Assembly: GCF_023856365.1 (NCBI RefSeq)
Contig: NC_064548.1
Span: 20,694,461-20,758,460 of the forward strand
Source: Brienomyrus brachyistius
Lineage: Eukaryota; Chordata; Actinopteri; Osteoglossiformes; Mormyridae
DNA length: 64,000 bases
Reading direction: 5' to 3'
Shown here piece after piece: positions 56,691 through 64,000 of this stretch. The position numbers were made by a program, and so were the translations under genes. A model generated the notes under the pieces. It ran no database searches and was not told where the DNA came from. It was given only the letters and a program-made list of their open reading frames with translations. Position 1 is the stretch's first letter; each line of letters opens with the position of its first letter.

Positions 56691-57672
56691 CTCTTTTAGC
56701 TTTTTACAGCTTGGATTGTTAGAGTAAGAGAGTTACATTGTTGTTCAATTTCTTGCCTGGTTTGCCCACTTGTCGGTCTTAATGAAATGGCCCTGTTCCA
56801 TCTTCCAGTCTCCCTGTCCTGTGGATTTATTCACCATCAGCAACAATGAGGTTTTGCATTATTTTTTTTGCTGATTTCAGGCTAAGCTGATTAGATTTAA
56901 CCCCCTAATCTCCAAGACTTTTCATACCAATCTTGTGGACACTGTAATCTTGTGGCTTAATTAGCTTCCCAACCTTGGATTCCACAATAAATGATTTAAA
57001 GCTAACCTGAAAGAGAAATCTTTAGTCTGGAAAACCATTCAGCCATAAATAGACTAACTATTAAAAAACTATAAAAAAAAAACATCACGCATACAAATTC
57101 AGAAATATTTCCAGACCTTCTCTGAGGTGATGCTTCACAGAGGTTAAATAGGTATGAGAATGGATTTTGATCATTGTCTCAGTATTTAAAACTTTAAACA
57201 CATCTGGTAACATTATTGTCTGGTTTTCCTTATTATAAAACATCAATAAAATGACACAGCTGTTGTTTAATATTTTGTTAGAATTAGTGTGTGTCGTTGT
57301 GCGTTTTCAGTTAGTGTAACGAAATGGTACCACTTGTTTACATAATCCTTTTTCACCGGCTCAGATTAGCCTGTCTTTCCTCACTCATGGCCTGGACGCA
57401 TAATAAATAAGCTCAAAAAAAGAAATAAAACCACCATGTGGTTTTATAAAACACACTAAAAAGTTTTGTATTGTTAACATTTGACATGTTTTTATGAAAA
57501 TTATATGCTTTCTACAAGCCTTTTTAGAGTAGAAAGATATTGCGATTTTTTTAAGGGAAATACAATACACTAAGTTAGAGTTGCTCTGGGGGAGGTTCGA
57601 TTCTGGTTGAGTTACGACTGTTTGCTGCATGTAGACAGAATTCAGTTCTGTGCCACGTTTGATTTAGTATTT
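56691..57672. other. No gene seen
   Basis: AT-rich; no supported feature. Confidence 0.4.
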
Positions 57673-57880
57673 GGGGGCAGCATGTGGCTTAGTTGGCTAA
57701 GCCTCTGTGCCAGCGTTCCAAAGGTTGCTAGTTCAAGCCTGGCTATAGCAGAATAGTCACATATCCATAGGCCCCTGACCGAGGCCCTTAACCCCCCACA
57801 ACTCCAGAGGCACCACTGCAGATGGCTGCCCTTTACCTCCAAGCTTGCTCTCATAGAGCTGGAGCGCAAGACGAGGTAGG
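57673..57880 (+). repeat. tRNA-derived SINE
   Basis: 'tggcttagttgg' at 57,685-57,696 fits the polymerase III A-box consensus exactly, and 'agttcaagcct' near 57,730 fits a B box. The later 'cccctgaccgaggcccttaacccc' block is common to several fish SINE families. The body ends near 'ctggagcgcaagac' without the usual short tandem tail. Confidence 0.75.
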
Positions 57881-60127
57881 CAAGAAGAGAGCTTCTTCAT
57901 AGTGATCAGCAAAATTGTCATCATTATTTAGAGAGAATTATTCATTCATAGCTAAAATGTTAAAGGTTCAATATGCTAGATTGCCAAGACAGTTAATCAC
58001 ACCAATGCATTCATCTTAATTAAAGCTATCAATTTCACATAAAACCATGTGAACAATAAAAGCTTTCAACCTCTTAGAAACACAGACCAGGAGAAACGTA
58101 ACACCATTTAAAATAAATGAATGTTACTTTCAGTATTAATAAGTGAGAGGTGTGCTGTGCGGCTTAACAGGCATTCAGATGATGATGCCAGTTTAAACTG
58201 GCTCACTTTATACTTCAGCCTTTCTCTTTAGAAGCCAAAAAGCTGGAAGCAAATATAGGGGATAACATGGCTATTGCCTAATTAGATGCCGAGATCCCAG
58301 AATTCTTAGCGTGTGATTCCATGCTGTTCTTTACTGATTTGAACACAGAGGAATGAAACGGACTCAAACGACGTGGCGAGGTACTGGGTGAACACAAAAG
58401 CAGCAGCTCATTATTTTTTGTATCCACCGCAGTAAATTGCTCTGATTCATACGTGTCCCTGCTTTGGCCGTTTTCTGGATGTTTAAAGTACGTAAATAGG
58501 CAGCGACTTTGTAGTCCCTTGTTTGGAAAGAAGGTATCAGTGCAAAAAGGGAATGCGAGAGTATGGCAATAGATGCAGTAATATGGAGGGAAAAGATTTT
58601 GTGACATTTATTGTGGCTGTTAACGTACGAGCTGTGCTTTGCGGCGGAACATGAAATGCAGTGATTTGTTTAGTGCTGATAAGCAAGTTCGTGTTATTAG
58701 AAGGCTGTGAAATTGATGTTGACTCCTGGCAACTGTACGGATGGCATTCATTCAGAATGTTCTGTCTGGATCTTCAGGCTCCCCACTTCCTATGTTGTGA
58801 TGATTGAGTCCGTGTACTTCATCGCTGGTCTCCCTCTTTCTCTTTTCCCTCCAGCTTCTCTTTGCATTTTGGTCCTTTTCCAAAGCATTGGGTCCAAGTT
58901 ATTCATAACGTCCAAAGTAAAGTGCATTTAAGTCGATCATTTATGATTCAAGTGAACGTTCAGGCTTGTTCTGACCACGAATCCACTTGTTTGCTTTTCT
59001 TGTGAACCACAGTGTTAGAAGTCCATGCCAGCTCCAAACTTCACAGGCATGAATACTTCTTCACTGTCCGGCTTTCATCACCATAAAGAGTCAGAGGATA
59101 CACTACACTCTGTGAAATGCATGAATCCTTTTGAAGGTGCTTTCTAGGTCCACCATGGCAGCTCTGCCTACTGCCAGTCCATTACACATTTCTTAACCAT
59201 TGGATTCGTTGTTTTTCATGATGTTACAAGGAAGCAAAAAACAATCTTTATATGTTCACCATCAACCTAAAGTTAGCTGCTGATCCTATCGTCTTCACCT
59301 TTGGTTTTCTTCTGCCATTTTTTTCGTCTTTATTTTTGGGTTTTGGTTGAACTCATTTGGGGTTTTTCCTACACAATCAATGGAGTTCGGGTCAGAAGCA
59401 CAAAACCTTGCAACAGGGTTTGAGAGTAATCCATTACATAGTGCAGAAGGATGCCGACTTTAGTGAAACTGTTCCAATACATAAATGTAAAGGATAAATA
59501 GAAGCAAAACAAAACATACACAGAAGGAACGCAGAAACCCGGGAAATGATTTAAAATTCAACATTCCTCATTGTCAGCCCATCAAGATTCAACGTTTGAC
59601 TGTCATGAGAACAACACAGTGTACAAAGAACAATGGAAGGCTTTCTTGAATGCCTTCTCTACACACTACAGACAATTAACTGGACAGTGCAAAGTTACAA
59701 TACGTTAAGTACAAAATCCTACCTACTACGAGATATCTAACAACATCTAACATGGAACAAGATAAAATTAATTCAACATGAATCAATAAAGTGATATTTG
59801 GCAGAGCAAAGTACCAATGTTTTATATTTATTTTTTTTTGTTTATGTTTTATTTAGCATATTATCATTTTGTATATTTTTATACTCTTTGTAGTATATAG
59901 TATACTATTTTTATAGTATAGTTTTAGTATATTATTCAGTATATACATATATACATCCAGAATGAAATATGATCTCCCTGAGCCCCATGGTGCTACATTT
60001 ACACATTTACTAACAAATATCCTACAACATACTAACATGTACACATTGACTAGATAATGTACTTGACTACACATACTACACTTACACTAGATGATATGTT
60101 ACGTACTGTGAACCAAGGGCATTTTAA
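57881..60127. other. No gene seen
   Basis: No exon or element recognised. T/A-rich palindromic words (TATAGTATA) lie at 59,893-59,945. Confidence 0.4.
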
Positions 60128-60545
60128 TGCACAGGTTTAACCAGGCCGTAGCCCAGGGGCATGGGCATGCATGGGCTTACCTGGGCCAAAGCACAGGGGC
60201 TTCTGTTAAAAAGGGGCCTCAACAATCAGAAACCACCTCTCCTATTCAGGGTCACAAGGGGACCAAAGCCTTTCCCAGTGGCTATGGGTGAATGGTGGGG
60301 AACAACCCAGGATGGAGTGCCAGCCCATCACAGGGCACACACACACACACACACACACACACGGCCAATCTGGCAATCCCAATTAACCTCAGTATGCTTT
60401 TGGACTGTGGTGGGGGTGCCCACAACAACACGAGGACATGCAAACTATTCACACACGTGGAGCCATAGTGGAAAACTGGACCCCGGCCCCTGAGTTATGA
60501 GATGACAGTGCTAACCACTGCTCCACCATGTCCCCCCCCCCCACC
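60128..60545 (-). repeat. Dispersed fish repeat, fairly complete copy with CA microsatellite
   Basis: In reverse orientation it holds the same core that expanded at 10.6 kb ('gaacaacccaggatggagtgccagcccatcacagggca'), then a (CA) run of about 26 bp (60,337-60,362), a 'ttggactgtggtgggggtgcc' block and the head 'gtgctaaccactgctccacca'. It is the most complete copy in the window and shows which part became the 47-bp minisatellite unit. A C-rich run (60,531-60,551) follows. Confidence 0.75.
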
Positions 60546-61405
60546 CCCACCCAGGCCTCAGCTAACTTAGTTTAATAAAATTTGAAACCTAGAGTTGTTG
60601 CCAGTCCTGAGTTTTATGGGATTGTCTCATATCGAAGAACGTGTCCCATTTTGACCATATCTTAAAATCTTATTATCTCCCAGCCCGGGGTCCCTGACAA
60701 TATCTTTCTGAACACGCCCCCTAGTTGAAAGCTTTTACTGTTGCCACCCCCCCACCACGGTTGACAGCTACACCATCCTTGAAAATAGGAGGGGGGCCTC
60801 TGACCACTGAAATAGCCCAGGGGCCTCTGACCATATTTAATGCGCCTCTATTTACAACATAATTTGCAAAACGGATGTGAGGACAGGAAGTAACAGTGCA
60901 GGACCAAATGTGATACTGGGAAATCTGGCTCATCTACAATAGGTACGGGATGCTCTGTCCACCTGCTAGCTTAACCTGAAGGCACAATGAACACATCCCA
61001 CTCTACGGTACTGTTTACAGCACCCAGATACAATTAACTATAGAGATTATGCTAATAAACCCATGATTAGGCCTCATGAAAGACAAACACCCAAATCCAG
61101 ACAAAGTGTCTGGCAGACCTTCTGTTTTGCTCAGAATTGCTTATCTGTTTATATAGACAGGCACTTAATGTGGGGCACTTGGCAGAAGACAGACTGTACC
61201 GCATATTTTATACTGCCAGAAGAGAGAATAAACAGTGGTGGTATAAAATCAGAGAGGTTATGGAGACTGTGTCTACTTTTATTCATAAAATGAAATGATA
61301 GATGACCAGTGAGAGTTTCGGTGTAGTAAAATCCATGGTCAGGTAGCATATAGAAGACAGCATGGGCATTTGAGATGCATGGACACCCTGGCAGATTCAG
61401 GGGGC
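60546..61405. other. No gene seen
   Basis: No exon recognised. A 'gcccaggggcctctgacca' block near 60,770-60,840 looks like part of another interspersed repeat but is too short to name. Confidence 0.4.
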
Positions 61406-61830
61406 CCAGCTAGGGTTGCCACCTGTCCCAGTTTTCCTGGGATTGTTCTCTTTTTGAGCAACTGTCCCGGAAAATTTATATTCTATCCCTGGACCCGAAT
61501 TGTCCCGTGTTTTTGTAAAAATGTACGTCTAATTTAAAATTTCATAGTTTCAAATAAAACCTCACTTGGTTTCCTTCTACTGTTATTCTTTTCTTCTTGG
61601 TCATCTTTACATATCGAATCTTCTGTCCATAAATGCTTAAAAATGGCTAAAACGCACGTCCATGCTTTTATTTGATTGGTAGCAGAAATACGAAGACTGA
61701 CCTTATTACCTAGCAACTACACGGGCCGTCTGTCTGCTGTGCGCATCCACATCAAAGAAAAAGTGATTCACAACGTACAAAAAGAGAAAGGAGGCAAAGA
61801 GAGAAAACTTTTCTAAATGGATAAGGTACA
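61406..61830. mobile_element. Possible DNA-transposon fragment, one end only
   Basis: 'gggttgccacctgtcccagttttcctgggattgtt' with later 'tgtcccggaa' and 'ttgtcccgtgttttt' is the kind of terminus I associate with a fish DNA transposon; the superfamily is uncertain. No matching opposite end or transposase was found. Confidence 0.35.
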
Positions 61831-62019
61831 ACCAAAGAGACTTGGTGGATATTGTACGTAGCAGAATTTGCCAGTTAGTTGGATAACTTCAGCCAAATGT
61901 GAATACCTCTCCTCCTATTGGACAGTTAACAAGGTAGCCACACCCCTGGAAGACGAAACAAGAAGTAAACAGGAATGAATAAAATGCAGTATAAGTTAAA
62001 GTGGATGTATATCCATATA
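61831..62019. other. No feature seen
   Basis: Short unannotated stretch. Confidence 0.35.
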
Positions 62020-62125
62020 TCTATCGTTTCATTTTCACTGTCCGCTTATCTGATTCGTGTCGCTTTCTCCTGAAAGACAGATTCTGCACGGACAGGGTCA
62101 GGGTCACGTTCAAACCCATTCTTCC
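62020..62125 (-). repeat. Dispersed fish repeat fragment
   Basis: 'ttttcactgtccgcttatctgattcgtgtcgc' and 'acagggtcagggtcacgttcaaaccc' are the terminal blocks of the family at 60.1 kb. Truncated. Confidence 0.5.
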
Positions 62126-64000
62126 TGCTTGGCTGGTTCCAGATCTACTTTCCTAATTTTTTATTCACTCATTCAATTCAAATGATTTAATACTCTGATT
62201 AACTGTAATAACAGATAGAGGCAATAACTCATTGACAGAGATAAATATGTAGCATCAGAATGATCTGAACATGATTTTATACTGCCCAGCTTATGGACAA
62301 AGATGAACCAGTTAATTTTGTTACAGAATTTAATCCATGTGGCACTAGTGGATCATTTAACAGGCACAGTTATGTTTTATGGTTGTTTTTATATGTCTGT
62401 GACTGAGCTGGCTTCCCTATAGCTTTTTGTTAATATGATGGCTTGTTCCAGCAGTGCTTTCGCAGCTGATGACTTTTACGGTTTAGGTGTCGTTGGTCAT
62501 GCTGCCCTAAAAGAACAGTGAGCCGTACCTTCTGGAATATAAAACCCCTAAAAATCTCTGAACCCTCTCCTTCTCAAAAAGCTTTTCTTCCATCTCAGCA
62601 TTAAACGATTCATGGATGTTAATCTTCAAAGCTGGTTTAAACTTAAGTGAGGCTGATTCTAATAACGTTAAGCAGGCAGGACCTTGGTGTCCATACAGGG
62701 ATTTAATCAGCAAGCCGTCCCTCACATAAAGTAATCAATAGCTTTCAGAAAAAATAAAGAATTCAGCAGTATTCCACAATTTTATATTATGGCTTTTATG
62801 CTTACTGTACTCGACACACAGTAATAAAATCGAGTATTAATGCGGTTGTGTTAATTCTATGAGTGTTCAGGCACCTGAGCCCAATATTGGTGTCACCTTC
62901 AGCATCCACTAAAAACTACGAAGAGATGCATCTCTCCTGTAAGATTAGACAGCAGCCTGTGCCACTGTCATAATGCAATTAACATTCTCATGTGTTATAA
63001 AACCACCAGCAAAAATCAATTTTTTTTGCATGTCAGTATTCAGGTTTAGAAAATGATATTTTGTTCAAATGTATAAGTTGCAGATCCATGATAATGGACG
63101 TGGGAGCAATCCGATTTCCATTGCACTCTGGCCAGCGACTCAGGCACATTAACTGGGGTGAACCCAGTGGACAGACTTTCATGATCAAAAGGATTGCTGT
63201 GATTGTTTAAACCAGCAATTGCAGTCAATTTAGGGATCAAACGGCCATCTTACTTCTGAATGACGCAAATAACCCACAAGGAGCACAAAGCATTGTAGGT
63301 ATTTTCAAGGGGGTGCAGAGAATGTCACAGGTACGTTTTTTTTTTCCCCTCACCTCTTTCAGCAGCACTCCTGGGATTTCTGGATGGACTAACAGTTTTA
63401 TTTGTACACGCTTGCTGACATATCCTGGGGCCCACTGTGGAGAACCTTCTTGACGTGAACTTGCCCTGATCTTTGACCCTCAGTTCGGCAGACAGAGTCC
63501 CACTGCTTTTCCACCTTCATTTCACAGCTTCACAGCTTCTTCTCCTGGGTAGCAGAACCACACAAGCAGAGCTTAAAGCACGCAAGGCACAAGGAATTCA
63601 TGTGACACAATGGAGTCAAACACTCCACAGTCTGTTTTTCATCAGCATTCCATAAATCTGTCCATTGTCAGTGACTGGTTATCCAGCCAGGATCTGAAAC
63701 CTTACCTCCAAGTGGCAGGAAATATTCCAGACTGGGAACTACCCCCTCTCCAGCACAGGCCAGCAAATTAAATGAAAGCGAGAGTCCTTACGAAAAGATC
63801 AAGACTCTGCTTTTAATCATCTTCACAGCAGGTAGTTCCTTTCAGTTATAGCCAGCTAACTGGGAAACACCTTATCTCTTGCATGATAAGCACATTTAAA
63901 CTGTTCAAACATATTTGTTTGCCCCACAGTTGCTCTCGATCACCTTAATTAGCTCACAGTTTACCACACCTGAGCCTAATTGGACTCATTAAGCACATTT
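62126..64000. other. No gene seen
   Basis: No supported exon, RNA or element to the end of the window. A run of 10 T precedes a C run at about 63,336-63,349. Confidence 0.4.

Overview
The window reads as intergenic or intronic DNA from a ray-finned fish, most likely a teleost. It shows no bacterial or viral gene layout, no rRNA or tRNA genes, and no host exon I can support. It is dense in repeats that look familiar from fish genomes: Tc1/mariner, hAT and piggyBac-like MITEs, tRNA-derived SINEs, an L2/Rex1-type LINE, Gypsy LTR elements, and a dispersed repeat whose core has expanded into a minisatellite. Family names come from recalled family features, not from a database search. Almost all open frames outside the mobile elements are short and look like chance.

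Layout. 1-19 kb: mostly unannotated DNA with decayed interspersed repeats, a degenerate ~175-bp tandem array with TTAGGG-like words (8.5-9.8 kb), a 47-bp minisatellite of 26 units (10.6-11.8 kb) and a small MITE (14.7 kb). 19.28-20.52 kb: a complete non-autonomous hAT element with an 8-bp target duplication. 20.9-44.85 kb: a nested stack. A minus-strand Gypsy element (LTRs at 20,909 and 44,240, broken integrase) is split by a plus-strand LINE fragment (22.85-43.76 kb). The LINE is split by a palindromic TIR element (24.00-43.58 kb). That element is split by a young LTR element with nearly identical 285-bp LTRs and a GATGCC target duplication (24,892-43,536). The LTR element holds a giant inverted repeat (27,061-42,898).

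The inverted repeat is the standout. Two ~7.6-8.2-kb arms mirror each other almost base for base around a 70-bp unique spacer at 35,227-35,296. For more than 7 kb per arm the mirror coordinates sum to 70,523 or 70,524, so about one net indel separates the arms. Each arm runs from a promoter-like outer edge (CArG boxes, CACGTG boxes, an NRF1-type and a YY1-type motif) into AT-rich DNA built of alternating ~0.96-kb (A) and ~1.09-kb (B) repeat units, arranged as ~2.04-kb AB dimers. I see no sizeable gene inside. The left arm carries an extra 566-bp tandem copy at its outer edge. The host LTR element has an unrecognised proline-rich, gag-like reading frame and no visible pol.

45-64 kb: ordinary repeat-rich DNA with a hairpin MITE, a decayed Tc1 transposase, SINEs, a second copy of the 14.7-kb MITE, a TTAA-bounded MITE (54.76-55.27 kb), a hAT-like MITE with a perfect 41-bp inverted repeat (56.5 kb) and a minus-strand copy of the minisatellite's parent repeat (60.1-60.5 kb).
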